A stretch of DNA of 64,000 nt from Falciphora oryzae (GCA_000733355.1 JNVV01000025.1:71143-135142), one strand, 5' to 3'; positions 1-12,696 are shown, numbered from the stretch's first letter. The notes: generated by a model not told the origin, from the letters alone. Numbers and translations are program-made.

Positions 1-2722
1 GGTAAAGCTGAAGCGGAAAGGGCAAGGTGTCGCTTGGGGATCGGTGGAACTCGATAGCCGCTAGCTTTTGTTAAAGTTGTGGGTCCAAATGTTGCGGCGG
101 CCGGGACAGCAGGCGACTATTTGCTTCGATAGGTACTTTAGCATGGATTTTACCGAGGATAACGACTTTTACTATAGGAGGTATATAACAACCGCCGTAT
201 AGCGACCCCGGTGAAGTATGTAAATAAAGCTTAAAAGAATGAAAGTCGCGAGAAGAGCTGAAAGCTAAGAGCTAACGAACGGCGTTACTGGTTTTAAAGT
301 AGTAGTGTAATACTTTGCCTTTTTCGTTCCGTAGCAGGCCTTTTTATCTGAAATATCGGGTGAAATAACCGGTATTTGGGATAGGTAGAGGGCGTGTTTT
401 CCCAAACGTATTTTATAGCTAGTGGATAATATTTAACTGCTACGGCGATTAGCCGAAAATGTGTCGCAGGATGGTAGGCAGTGGGCGGTGCTGTCCGGTA
501 GGAGCGACCTAATCGTCGACGCAATCGAATGGGGCAATACCGTAAGGGACGATATATAAAGCGTAGGGTACCGGCCGGATAAAGTCGGGACGGCGATACG
601 TTTGATAAACGTATTAAAAAGCGCGATATCCGCGAGGGAAATTACGGCCGGTTTAAAGGAGATTTCCGCGATGGTAGAGAAAATGTACTGGTTTTAAGCG
701 GCTGTTTTAAATTCGGCGGAGGATTTTTATGGTGCAATCTTTTCCGAAGCCGGGACAAGAAACGTTAGCATTTTAAAGGGGATAGTTTCGGGAGCGGAAA
801 TCCTAGGGCAGGAGCAGTTAAGATTTATTAAAGCCTAGCAAACGGGCCTGTCCCGCGAGCGGGAGAAAGCGATATAAGGAATGCAAAGTAGGTTAGCAGA
901 TGGGCTGGCCATTTACGGAGCCATAACGCGCAACGGGGACGATAGCCCCGGCTAAAAGGACGACTTTGTCGCGGATGCGGATTATATAGCTACGTCCCGG
1001 GAGGTTGACCCGTTGATAAAGATCCGCTTTGGCCGGTTTATATCGTTTTCCGAAATCGGGAGGCAGGTGGCCGAGTTTTTAACGCTTAACCGAAGATAAA
1101 GCATTGCCTTCCGGCTGATTTGTTGCTAGTTCGACCGATTGCGTCGCGACGAAAGCGGTACCCGCCAGCTCTGCTTATTCGTTGGGGGCGAAGGCGGCAC
1201 CGGAAAGTCGCGCGTTATCGCCGCCGTCGCCGAGTTGTTCGCCCGTACGGTATAAAGCCGTCGCCTCCTGGTGATAGCGACGTCCGGTATAGCCGCCGCG
1301 AACATCGACGGAATTACCATCCATTTTGTTTATAAGTTTTCCAAAATTACGTCCACGAGAGCAGGCCGCGCCGGAAAACTAAACGGTTTTATATCGTTTA
1401 GCTTTGCATTTTTCCGTATTAACGGCTAGACCAAAATGGATTGGCAGGAGAAATACGTTTTGATTATAAACGAAGTTAGTATATTAGGCGTACGGACGCT
1501 TTACGCCGTTAACGATCAGCTTTATAGGCTACGGGAGTCCAGCCGGGATTTTAGCGGCATCCCGGTAATCGTTTTTTGCGGGGACTTCCATTAGTTTCGT
1601 CCCGTGCAGGAAAGATCGATTTTCCTCGCTAGCTCAAATATTCCGTAGGAGAGAGATAACCATTTCGGTCCGGAATAGCGGCGATAATATGACGTAGCTT
1701 ACGCCTTGTGGAGGAGGTTTATTACGGTGGTGATGCTGAAGGAGCAAATCCGTGCCGCGCAAAACCCGCGATTACGGGGGCTGCTAACGCGCATTCGGCA
1801 AGGAATGTAAAACCGGTTGGACGTGGAGTATTTGAATAGGGCCTATTACTAGGAAGGCCGGCGGATTCCGTAGGAATCGAATATTACGGTAGTAACGCCG
1901 TTGAACAGGAACCGCTGGAACTTAAACATCGAAACGACGCTGGCTTTCTAAAAATAACGGCAGGTCCCGCTTAGGATCTTCGTTTCGATACATAAATGGA
2001 AAGACGGCGAGCCGACGGAGGAGGAAGCGTTTATAATGTTAGGCTACGGGGACGATAGCGCTATCCCGGTGCTTGCCGTTTTTATATTCGCTTTTAGCAT
2101 GCCCGTCGTTATAAACCACAACATCCACTAAAGTTTAAAGCTAGTTAACGGTGCCAGCTATACGGCAATCGACGTCGTCCTCGACAGGGCGCACCCGGGC
2201 TACAAAGTTAACGCCGATACCGTACTGCACTTCGGGCCGCCGGCCGGGATCTTATTTGCGTCGGAAACGACGAGAGATTTTCGGTTCGTCGGCATGCCGC
2301 CGGGCACGGTGCTCCTAACGCTTATAAGCATTAAGATCGAGTGCCAAAGGAAAAGGCCGTGGTAACAGCACGACGTTTTTTGCAAAGGGCTGCCTTGCGT
2401 AGCAGCTTTTACGTGCACGGATTACAAGGTGCAAAGAAGGACGCTAAACCGGGTGGCGGTGGAACTGCGCGGGACAAAAACGACCAATATCGGCGGGCAG
2501 GCGGTTCCGAGCACGTGCGATCCATACAGCTTGTACGTGCAGCTATCGCGGTATAAAACGTTGGACGGCATTACGCTCCTGTCCAAAGCGCGGGAGCGGG
2601 ACTTTGTGGGCAATACGGTGCCCGAGGAGATGGCGCAGGCGGAGCAGAGGCTGGAGCAATTGAGCGAAAAGACGATCCGGGCAGCGGAGTTATGGGGCTG
2701 GGCGGAAAAAGATTTTGATTGA
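1..2722 (+). pseudogene. RIP-damaged Pif1-like DNA helicase (Helitron-type relic), 5' end outside window
   Basis: Translating the + strand across stops gives a Pif1/RecD-like superfamily 1B helicase of the kind carried by fungal Helitrons. A Walker A motif (GGEGGTGKSR) lies near 1177-1209. It is followed by motif Ia (ATSGIAAANI), a Walker B-like INEVS near 1470 and a CGDFH motif III near 1576-1592. The C-terminal motif VQLSRYKTLDG is in a still-open frame at 2429-2722. Many in-frame TAG/TAA codons sit where Gln (as in CGDFH*FRPVQ) or Trp (IP*E) is expected, which fits RIP. The Walker B position reads N-E instead of the usual D-E, another RIP-type G to A change. Upstream of 1100 only short stretches are readable. 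It cannot be functional. Identity as a Helitron rather than a host Pif1 is inferred from similarity to transposon-type helicases. Confidence 0.8.
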
Positions 2723-2794
2723 AAAAAAAAAAAAATGAAAAAAAGAAAGAGGGAAAAAGTAGGTCACATCCCATTTGACGCCCTATCATATCAC

Positions 2795-2812
2795 CACGTG
2801 TCTGTACACGTG
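2795..2812. repeat. Perfect hairpin downstream of the helicase relic
   Basis: CACGTGT, a 4-nt loop and ACACGTG form a perfect 7-bp stem about 70 bp after the helicase stop codon. Helitrons carry a short hairpin close to their 3' end, followed by CTRR. I see no CTRR within the usual 10-15 bp, so assignment as a Helitron terminus is weak. Confidence 0.35.
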
Positions 2813-3292
2813 TTTTCAAATTTCAACGAGTCAGTCACGTGCTTTAATTTTTCTGGGTGGTTTTTGGGGTTTTTAGCGCAGCCCCTCTTTTTTCCCTCGC
2901 GCGCCCGTCCTCTAAGAGCCTTTCGTTCCTCAAGGTATAATTGAAGACGCAGATTCGACTTGCAGCCCAAGATGATGGATTCGATGAGGCTAGGATCTCA
3001 AACGGGCCGCCCACATCGCCATAACCGTCATCGTTTGCCTGGCTCGTCACGCTACGCGTTTCTTTCCTTAAGACACCTTAGGTAGACACCTGCGTCACAT
3101 CACTGCCCCAACAAAGCACACAGCTCGGTTGCCCTAACTCTTTCCAGCCCCCGTCATCCCAGCTAGTCTTCCGCCATTCTGAGCAGCCTTCTGTTAGTTC
3201 TCCCAGCTCGAAGATGCGCACTCGCTTTGCGGTGTTGGACGAGGACTTCGTTCCTATGACTGCTAACCCAGACCAAAAGAAGTTCCGAAATA
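2813..3292. other. Region between helicase relic and MFS fragment; probable MFS promoter
   Basis: This segment lacks the stop-rich RIP texture of the flanking repeat. It is ordinary mixed-composition DNA with pyrimidine-rich runs (2870-2900, 3100-3190), as often seen upstream of fungal start codons. I see no gene in it. Confidence 0.4.
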
Positions 3293-3750
3293 ATGTCGGC
3301 CGAGCCGGAAGCGAGCGAAAAGAACGCTGGCCCAGAGGCTGGACAGCTCGTTCAGGGTGTTGTCGCCCGTGACGGCTCGGAAAGGAGACAGCGCCAAGAC
3401 CGAGCCGGTGATCGACTGCACCTTGGGCGCCAGGCTGGGCATCGTCGTCGCCTCCGTGGCCCTCGCCTCCTTGTCATTCTCAAGTTATTGCCACGGTACG
3501 CAAGCACATCCCTCTCCCACCATCTCATTGCGGATACTAACTTGCCGTCCCCCACGGCGTCTCACAGGCCGTGCCCAAGATCACCGACGACTTCAAGTCC
3601 CCGCTCGACGTCGGCTGGTATGGCAGCGCCTACAACCTGGGCAGCGCCGCACTGCAGCCGCTTCCCGGCAAGATCTACAACCACTCCAGCCTCAAGTGGT
3701 CCTTCCTCGGCTTCTTCGCCCTCTTTAAGGTCTGGTACGTGCTTTGTGGT
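3293..3750 (+). pseudogene. 5' fragment of an MFS transporter (DHA/TRI12-like), truncated by repeat DNA
   Basis: Two pieces encode the start of a major facilitator drug:H+ antiporter-type protein. The first contains LGARLGIVVASVALASLSF, a transmembrane helix (about 3430-3490). After a probable intron (donor GTACGC about 3496, acceptor TCACAG at 3569) comes AVPKITDDF, then VGWYGSAYNLGSAALQPLPGK and SLKWSFLGFFALFKVW. This is the conserved TM2/TM3 region of fungal MFS multidrug transporters (compare DVGWYGSAY...QPLFGK). Homology stops near 3750, inside the third helix, where a GGGTACCC-rich repeat begins. No downstream remainder was found in the window. The first exon also changes frame between the ATG at 3293 and the TM1 frame, so the fragment is a pseudogene. 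Confidence 0.75.
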
Positions 3751-3945
3751 AGGCCAGGCGAAAACCCACCCACGGGTACCCATTTCAACCCGTGGGTCGA
3801 CCCAAAAATTTGGACCCAACCCCAAAAAATGGGTGCCCATTTGGGTTTTGGGTTTTTTTTGGGTACCCACGGGTAACTCAAACCCAAAACCCACGGCGGG
3901 CACCCAATGGGTACCCGTTTTGTACGGCAGTGTATAAGGCCCGAC
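3751..3945. repeat. GGGTACCC-rich low-complexity inverted repeat at MFS breakpoint
   Basis: A dense run of GGGTACCC, ACCCA and TGGGT words. TGGGTGCCC with GGGTTTTGGGTT (3830-3856) is matched in inverted orientation by AACCCAAAACCC and GGGCACCCA (about 3879-3906), so the segment can fold back. It starts exactly where the MFS coding similarity ends, so it is a repeat or element terminus. I cannot assign it to a named transposon family. Confidence 0.6.
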
Positions 3946-4162
3946 GAGACAAAACCCAAAAATGGCAGCTAAACTCACGCCTATGTGGGCCAAAGGCGTG
4001 CAACATCCAAATTTAGCAAGCGCACAGCCTAAATCAATGTTAATAGCCGAACCATTACATCCTTGCCATTTTTCGGCTATTTAAATTGAGCTTAAAGATG
4101 TAAACCGGTAAGCAGAGATTTATATTCCTTTACACCACTTTACATGGCTTTACAGCTTTACC
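3946..4162. other. AT-rich repeat DNA
   Basis: No gene seen. The composition matches the RIP-damaged block that continues to about 18.66 kb. Confidence 0.4.
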
Positions 4163-5260
4163 ATGCCTTTGGACGTCCCCAATTGTGGGCAGAAAGTCCA
4201 TGCAACCATTATTGCTTATGCCAATCCTCCTCCTACATTCTATCCCGATTGTAGCTATCGCCTTCCCAAGCCCCTTACCCCTGGCGACGAGGTTATCGAC
4301 CTATTTATCGTCTCGTTACTTCCCCCACCACGATCTCCTACCCCTGCCCTATCGTTGCCTGCCTTCCCTATCAAACGAGAAACACTTTTGGCCGATGATA
4401 CAGCTTTTGCCGTGCGTAAACGCAACCATAGCATGCTGTTAACCAGAAAGCCTTCCAAACCATTGAGTGTTACCATTAGCACGAACTTTTTCTATGGCAG
4501 ACACTACTACTAAAACGAAGACGACCTTATCCTTACAGAAATCCGGCATTACAAAGCTATCACCCCGCTAAAAGTTTTCCATCCTGCCCAATACCCAGCC
4601 GAATACGTTTTCCCTTTACTCGAACATTTCATTATGTCTATCGTAAACAAAAATGCATTTTCTCCCACCCAAAAAAAGCTTGATTGGGTTTTAATCGCCG
4701 GGGTTAAAGGCAATAAAACCGGTATTACCGAGATTCTTCACATAATCGAAGGCCCAATTTCGTTCGGCCTCTTGCTACGCAAGCTTTACCCAAATACGCG
4801 ATACATTTCCTTTTTCCTAAGCATTTACTTTAACTAACATGCTTTTATTGAAGCTGTTAAAGCCGAATACACCTTATCGTTCTTCGCCAGCACCCTTACA
4901 AATCCTTTTGCTTCCAAAAAGCCAGCTTACACCTTTAAAGATGATATTTCCCTGGCAGGAAGCAGCCCCGGAAGACCTATCACCCCATCCCCACGCAAAA
5001 AGGCATCAGCTCCCGCACGCAAACGCAGCGTTAAAAAAAAACCGGGAACGAAAATCAAGGTAAAGCCAATGGCTCGGGTAACCAGGCCTCCGAAACACGT
5101 GGTTGCCCCCATCCCGCTATCGTTCGCCCCACCACATCCACCAAGCTCCCCATTAGCGGAAATGTCCGCTACATTATTAAATTCGTTGCCTAGTAATAAT
5201 GCCGACGAAAAGGCGAACGAATCACTACCTGCCCGGTATACGTTTATACGCGAAGGTTAA
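4163..5260 (+). pseudogene. Degenerate transposon-associated ORF of unknown family
   Basis: One conceptual protein runs over ORF pieces at 4163-4513, 4634-4837 and 4839-5260, broken by TAA codons. Readable segments include YPAEYVFPLLEHFIMSIV, KLDWVLIAGVKGNKTGI and a Pro/Lys-rich basic tail near 4980-5150. Stops fall where Gln would be expected, consistent with RIP. I do not recognise the family. It may be the first gene, or the upstream part, of the unit whose DUF6589 gene resumes after the retrotransposon at 12984. The stretch 5261-5999 continues in the same style (ORF 5199-5690, no recognisable domain) and may be the N-terminal region of that DUF6589 gene. Confidence 0.45.
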
Positions 5261-5999
5261 CCCTAATAAATGGATAAACACGTATAAAAATATATTAATG
5301 CGCAGAGCTAATACCTGTAAATTAGGGGCACATCGCGTACTTCCAAACCCACAACTATTCTACCTCTTTTTATGGAGCTCCGTAACAAACGGGGCCGGGC
5401 TTTATCTACCGGAGCAAGCAAATCCCCCGCTAGTAAACGGACTTAAAATTGCCAGGGTAATAAATTCGATAACCCAGGTGCATCGGACGATATTTCGGGC
5501 TAAAAAGTGTTTACGAGGATATGTTAACAAGTTGGCGCACGTATGTACATTAGCAATCTACTACTTTACTTTTCATTTATTTGCAATTCCAAATTTCCCA
5601 TATCCTCAATTAAATCCTCCGCTTTATCGGCTGGTTTTTCGTTTTTTTTGGAGCCATCCTCCGCGAGCTAGTGTATATTTTGGAGTTTAACTTCTAACCT
5701 ACAGATAAAAGCAGCCGCAAATTTTTTATCCAGCGTAAAGGAAATGGAAAGCGACAACATGGGTTATACACCAATGCATACGTGCTTTTTTAAAGCTTCC
5801 TTTAACGCAAAGTACTGCTTAAAATAGGGCTGGTCTCGTTAGGCATGCGTCTTCTATGTAGGCAATCCACCGAGTTTATCCATGGCTGCTATGCAAAAAG
5901 CCAGGGTTTTTAAAGGAAGATATTCGTTAATATCCACCTGTTTTTATTCCAACACCTCTTTAACGTACTTTAACGCCACAGGATCAGGGGGGACACGCC

Positions 6000-6285
6000 T
6001 GTAACAAGGGGTCAAAGACGGCTTGGAGAAAGAATCTCTAAATTGCAGATAATCTTTTTATGGGCTCAAGAGATGCTTGAGGAAGAAGGAATCTTTCCTG
6101 GAAGACATAGGAGATGGCAGGGTTTATATAAACCACCTTGTGATCCGTGCGAAGTATTAAATACATAATTCACACTGACCCTCCGGCCTTCGGCCTTTGG
6201 GCCTCGGGGCCGTTAGGCACCTATACCGGTTCCCGGACCTTCTATAGGGCCGATTAGGTAAGTCCACAGGTTCTTCCGTATGACA
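6000..6285 (-). repeat. 3' LTR of the gypsy element
   Basis: Begins TGTAACAAGG and ends GTATGACA. It matches 12697-12982 over its whole 286 bp with scattered C/T and G/A differences of the RIP type. It includes the GC-rich palindromic words CCTCCGGCCTTCGGCC and a TATAAACC box. Confidence 0.93.
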
Positions 6286-6302
6286 CTATCCTCCTTTTCC
6301 TA
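6286..6302 (-). other. Polypurine tract
   Basis: On the minus strand AGGAAAAGGAGGATAG abuts the 3' LTR start TGTCATACGG, the expected place for plus-strand priming in an LTR retrotransposon. Confidence 0.7.
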
Positions 6303-6419
6303 GGGCGCGTTTCGAAACCTTTTAAAGCCCGCTTAAAGGATGCGGCTGTGCCTATATTATCTTATAGCACGCGGGGGTCTCTAGGCTTATCGGGGTTAAG
6401 CCGATAAAAGGCAACAACG

Positions 6420-9400
6420 TGTTATTTAAATCCGTCGGTATCGAAATGCTCCCAAAGTTCCCACGTCCAATCCTTTTTTCGTAGGTAATCTTCCCATCGG
6501 ACAAAGTAACGAACCTTCCCGCCTATATCCATAAAATCCATAACCTTTTCTATAACGAAATCTCCTATAACCGAGGGGGCCTCCCGCAATACCTAGTTAA
6601 GGTCAGGTCTTACCTAAATGCCAAAGCGGTAGGGTTCGATAAAGGACACGTGGAAAGCGTTATAAATTTTCTAGGTTTTAAACAAGGCCAGTCGTACCGC
6701 CGTAGGAAAAATAACCTTAAAGATCCGGAAGGGCCCGAACATTTTGGCATCGAGTTTTTTAGCGGGGCGACGGGTCTTTATATACCGGGCGTTTAACATA
6801 ACGAACTATCTTTCGGTAAAAACCGGCAAGGGGCTTTTCCTTTTGTCGGCCCAATGCTTCATTCGTTCCCGGGCTTTTTCGAAGTATTATTTGGCTTTTT
6901 CGTGCACTTAGGTCATCTAATGCCGGTAAAATTAGCTTACTGGATTGCGTACTCGTCCTGGGAAAGGGGGATTATTAGAAGCTAGGTGGTACCCGTAGTT
7001 GGCGAAAAAGGGAATAATAAAGGTACTTGCCGAAAATATATTATTATAAGCAAATTCCGCCGTAAGTAACAATTTGACCCAGTTAATCATTTCGTAATTT
7101 ACGAAAAACTTAAAGTAGGTTTTCAGGCTTTAGTTAAGCCTTTTGGTTTATCTATCCGTTTGGGGATGGAAAGCAGTGCTTATTTTTGGCTTAATACCTA
7201 CCAAACGGAAAAATTTTTTCCACAAATAGCTCGTAAATCTGGAATTTTTATCAGAGATAATATCTAAAGGCATACCGTACAATCGCTAGTATTTTTTGGC
7301 GAAAATGCGGATAAGGTCATCCGACTTTTTACCCTCGATTTTGAGGGGGACGAAATACGCTATCTTAGTAAAAGGGTCTACCATTACCCAAATTAAATCG
7401 CACCTATCGCTTAAAGGGAGGTCCGTAATAAAGTCCATAACCACCGTTTTTCAGGGCTGGTAATGCAGCTCCATAGGTTATAAGGGTCCAAAAGGGGCAT
7501 GCCTTAGGGCCTTATTGCGTTAGCATTCCAAGCATCCCCTTACGTATTCCCGGACTTTTGCTTCGATATTGGGCCACTAAAAGTGCCGAATAATTAACTC
7601 GAAGGTTTTATCCATACCCATATATCCAGCGACTTTTGTATTATATTCGAACTCGAAGACTTTTTTTTGCAAAGCCTCCGTTAGCACCCACAATTTTTCC
7701 TTATAATAAAAAAGGCCATCTTTAACTTTTTTACCCTTTTTGGGCTTTTAAAAGCGACCTTAGTATTTGGGATCCGATATACCAGCTTGTTTAACTTTGT
7801 TAGTAAATTCCGTAGCCCACTTTAGGACTAAAATATTGCAAAGCCGGCTTAGGGACAGGAGGAAAAAAGGTGCTCTTTGCGGTAAAGCTTTTTCCATAAA
7901 ATTATCTTTTTGTCCTTCCAAGGCCGAAATTTTTATTAGGAAGTGTTTTTTTTGCAGGATCGTCGTAATCGGCTGATCCTCACTCCCCCCTTTTTTAGGT
8001 TTATGCTAGGGTAATTTCGATAGCACATCGGCCTTTTTATTTTGCTTTTTTGGCCGGTAGTTAATTATAAACCAATAACCAGCTAGCTATTATACCCATT
8101 TGGCTTGCTTTCGATTAAAAACTTTAGCCGTTAGGAAATATTTGAGGTTCCGGTAATCCGTATAAACCTTTATCCAATACTTTGCCCCTTCGAAGTAATG
8201 CTTCCACCTAACGAAACAATCGACGACCGCCAAAAGTTCCTTATCGTAAATTTTATAGTTGATTTTGGCGGGCGATATTTTTCGTGAATGGAAGGCAACG
8301 GGGTGCAGTTTATTGGTTTCGGGGTCCTTTTGGGATAATACCCTTCTAAGGGCAAAGTCCGAAGCGTTTACCTCGATTTGCGCCGGGAGAAACGGATCGA
8401 AATGCCGGAGTATTGGAGGCGAAACGAAAGCGACTTTGAGGGCTTCGAAGGCCTGTTCCATTTCGGGGGTTTATCGCCATTGGTTTTTTAGCAGGGCGTT
8501 GGCCGTCGTTATAGGCTTAACGATTTCGGAAAACCCTTTAATAAACCTCCTATAAAAGTTAGCAAAACCAACGAACGACTGGAAGTCCTTAAAGCAGTTG
8601 GGGGTTTTCTATTGGATGATAGCATTAACTTTGTCCTTGGATATTGCGATGCCTTCGGGTCCTATTATGTAACCAAGGAACTCGACCTCGTGCACCCCCC
8701 AAACGCATTTGCGAAGGGCCACGGCCAGGTTGTGTTTAGTAAAGCGGCGAAGCACCTCCTTTACCAAACTATCGTATTATTTTTTAATTTTTGCGTATAT
8801 TAAAAAGTTATTTAAATACACGAAAAGCCGGCATCGATAAAGTTCATAAAAATATAGTTTATTATGTTTTGGAAGGTGGCGGGGGCGTTAATAAAGCCCA
8901 TTAGCATAACTGTAAACTCGAAAACGCCGTATTTGCAACGGAAGGCCGTAAACCATTCGTGCCCTTTTTTTATCCGAATTAAATTAAACCCGGTTTTGAG
9001 GTCGATTTTCGTTTTCTATTTGGCATTCCGAAATCGATCCTGGAGCTCCGTAATAAACGGGATAAGGTACCAAATCGGAATCGTTTTAGCGTTTACGTCC
9101 CTATAATCGACCACTACCTTTAAAAAATCGAAGGGGTTTTTCTTTTCTACAAATATAAAGGGCGAACTGTTGGCAGTTTTGCATGGCCTAGCCCGACCGA
9201 TTCGTACTTGCTTTTCCAGCCACGGCTTTAGGACATCCAATTCCCTTTAGCTCATTAAATACAAAAGGCTATAGGTTAATTAAACTCCTTCTTTAAAGTG
9301 AATTTCGTAATCCCAAGGCTAATAATCTGGAAAACGGGTAGCAGCCGCTTCCGTTATAATAGGGAGAAATTCCCTAAACTCCTATAGCACCGATTCGAGG

Positions 9401-9930
9401 CCGTCCGAATCTGCTTTATTCACTTCCTTAAAGGAAGGAATACCGTGCCCGTATTTAATAGCGGCAATAATCGCAAGCTCGACTGTTTTCATGTTCTCTT
9501 AAAGGCGTAAGCCTTTAGGCAGCCGTATATCCTATAGTTTCCGTGCCCGGGGCTTATTGCATTTCCGGCATTTGTCCGAATCCATCCGGATATCCCGAAG
9601 GTCGCGATCCAATAACCCCAGCGGTGGGTGTTGCCTTTACCATGCGAAAAGCAGGATAATATCGCAATCTGGATCCGTAGGACTAACTTTAAACGTTTCC
9701 GTAAAATAGTGCGTTTTGTGCCGGAAGGTAACGTTAACAACTAGTTGCTTTCCGGCCTCTGGTTCGATTTTCTCTAAAAAGGAGGTCATTACGCGAAAGA
9801 TAGCTCTGTTAACCAGGTAACCTGGGAGTTGCTTGGCTATTTTATCCAACATAACCTTCGTATCGCTACCTCCGTTTAAAAGGACCCGGACAGGTATTTC
9901 CTTCGATCCCCTCGCCCGTATATACATGCG
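6420..9930 (-). pseudogene. gypsy pol region: protease, RT, RNase H, integrase, chromodomain
   Basis: Minus-strand readings give: protease around 9927-9800 (VRVLLNGGSD, where the active-site DSG/DGG is altered); reverse transcriptase from 9240 to about 8500 (KVVVDYRDVNAKT, then YGVFEFTVMLMGFINAPATF); RNase H at 8461-8090 (PAQIEVNASDFALR, YKIYDKELLAVV); integrase about 7600-7000 (YVRGCLECQRNKA zinc-finger part, MDFITDLP core). In the HPQTDR*TKRLN segment the catalytic Glu reads Lys. A chromodomain-like stretch follows about 6600-6440. Glu to Lys and the Gln/Trp stops are RIP-type changes. Pol is dead. Confidence 0.88.
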
Positions 9931-9999
9931 GAAAATCGGTTTTACGAGTTCTTTATCCGTTAAAGGCCTTCGGGATTGGTTAGCGGCGATAATCGATAG

Positions 10000-12560
10000 T
10001 TATTAACAGTTATCGTCTGATTCCGAATCTAATAGTTTAAAGATTCGTGGTTCGCTCGGGGCTTTTAAGGTAAGGCCAGCGATTTTAACCTTTTTAGCCT
10101 GTAATTGTTCCTCCTATTCGTCCGTTGCAAAGCGTTTAAGGATGGATTTAACACCGGCCGTTTTTGCTGGTATAAGAGGGAGTTCCTTACCGTTAGTGTC
10201 CTTTTTGGCGTAGCATTCTAACGTATGGTGCCCTTCTTTTCCGCAACGCCAGCAATCGGCTTTAACCAACTTTCGTACGTTTATATCGCGTTATTCGATT
10301 CCTTTAAATGCCAATTTGGTAGTAATCCAAATGTTATTTTTTTTATCGGCGGCCTTTTTATCGTTAGCCTTTTTTCCAGAACGGGAGCTTAAAGATGGAT
10401 TTGGGTTCCTGTTTTTGGAGCCCTTACCGCGGCGACGGCCCGCGTTTAAACGCTCCTAATTCGAAACGGGCTCGTTTTTTCCCTTTTCCTTTTAGCCCGT
10501 TCCTTATATCAAAGCCTTAATGGAAGCTCTATTTGCGGGCTTTTGCTCGTAAGTAATCCCTGCCTTTTGGAAAGCTTCGAAAAATTCGGCGTCGTCCGTA
10601 AAGATTTAACCTTTATTGGCATATACCAAATCGGCGATACCTTCAAGTAGCAAAGATCGGACGAAATCCCGGAAGGTTATACCGGTTTATCGGGTGGTAA
10701 TATTATACTGCCCCAACTCCGTTAAATAGCCGACGATATCGCCGTTGTATTTTAAAAACCGGAGCTTTTTGGCATTAGTTCGTTCCTCGTTAAGGTCCTT
10801 ATAATGCTCCTCCAGCAACGAAGCGTATCCTTTCCAAAAATTTTAAACGTTCATAGATTCCAATAAACGTGCCCTAGCTACGTGCCATTGGAGGGCGGCT
10901 CCTTTTAAAAGGGACCCGACCCAAATAATACGGTATAGGTCACCCGTAAAGCTTTAAAGGTAGGCGTTCATATAAGCCTATACCACAAACCACCAGTTTT
11001 TAAATTTAGTACGGTCCCTTTCGAAAGCATTAGGGGCTTTAAATTGCACGGGGTTAACCATAAAAACCGTGCCTTAGAGAGTTCCCCTAAGGGGTTACGA
11101 GGCCCTATCGTTTAGCGGAAAAGGTAATCGAAACAGCCGTAACCTTCGGTTAAAAGGTCGCGGTAGCAGGTTATTATCGCTATCATCCGATTCTAAAAAG
11201 TCTGAAAAGTCCGGATTACCGGCGGGTTATCCTTATATCCGTCCCGGCGTAATGCTTGTGCGGGCCTAATTTGCTCGGGTTTGTAAATCCCTTAGGGTCC
11301 TTTCCATTTGTGCGGCTAGCAAGCCGGCGTTCGATCCGACGATCCGTTCCTGCGCCATTAAGCTTATTTATTTAAAAGCGGAAAGCGGAAATATATCGGT
11401 ATCAACTTCGGCCCTATTTTCCCTAATAAGGACAAGTACGTCCTAGGGAAAGCTTCGGTTTAATCCGGGTTGTTAAAACGATCGTTACAGGGCCGAAAAT
11501 ACAGTAGCCGATTTAGGCCGCTTTCCTTATGCTGTAAGCCGCCGGCTTTCCCGTACGGCGTTTTTAACAAACTGGCGAGTTTGGGCCAATATGCGTCGCT
11601 CGGCTTCGGTAAAAGCCTCGAGCGAAACATACTCCTTGGTTAGGAGATTTTAAATTTAGGCATCCTTATCGACGGCCCAGTTAGTAACTCCCTTTTCGAA
11701 GGTGGAAAGCCGTGCTTGTAGGTTTTGCAAATGGTTTTATTAGGCCCGAATAACATCCCGGAGCTGAACTAGGGCCTCCGAACGGGTTTATTGCTTTTCA
11801 GCCAAAATGGCAACCGTAGCCCAAACTTATTATACGAATGCCTAACTTTCTCCGATAATCCGTTACCGGAATGCCTTTTATTAGTCGGCGGAAGCGATCA
11901 AACCTTCCTTATACAAAAAAACGACGGTATTATACGCGTAAGTGATATGGTCGTAATGGGTCCTTATTTCGCGGATTTGTTCCCGATCGGCGAGGATTTC
12001 CTGGCTTACATTTCGGGATAGGGCCGAAATTGCTTCGTGCGTACTAATAAATTCCCGTTGGATTTCGGTCATCCAGCCCGGAGGGTCCTAAAGGCGTCCC
12101 ACGGATGTAAAGGCTTATTGTTCGAAGGCCATGCTAAAAGGGGGTGCCGAATACAGGATAAGTGCCCCCTAATCGTCAAACATAGGGGTATTTTAACGTT
12201 CTTCCAGTGTAGACCGGGAGGGGCTTTCGGGGGCTTTTCCGGCCGCTTTTCCAAATTGGGCCGGCATCGTATCGGCAGGTATACCGGAATCGCTGGGCAA
12301 AAAAGGGGATTCCGTTAATTCCACGGCCGGCATACCAAAGTCGCTTGGTAGGGAAAAAGATATCGTTGCAAACGAGATAAGGGGGTCCGGTTCCCTATAT
12401 TCCTGGGCAGCGTAAAGTCCCAAACGTACAAAGGAAATCTTCCGGCCTCTTTTAGAATCCCGTGATTTCGCCAGGGCGACTGAAAGGGTGAAACGACCGT
12501 CCTATATATTCTTTTCGCTTTCACCCGTTCGAAAACACCGGTGACAGTCAAAATGTCTAT
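10000..12560 (-). pseudogene. gypsy gag region with CCHC zinc knuckle
   Basis: The minus strand at 10254-10213 reads CWRCGKEGHHTLEC, a perfect C-X2-C-X4-H-X4-C nucleocapsid knuckle. Upstream sequence (to about 12560) is a stop-riddled gag frame with several short open stretches (for example 12315-12551 and 11881-12072). The knuckle itself survived RIP. Confidence 0.8.
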
Positions 12561-12696
12561 GGTATGGCCCCAGGGTTTTATTCGCTAAAAAAGGCAACAG
12601 TTAAAGCTAGGGGGTGCCGACTAACAGGGCCTCTCCAAAGCTTAGGAGGAAAAATAGTAAGGCTTCCGTCAGGGGGCAGAGCGTAGAAAGATTATT

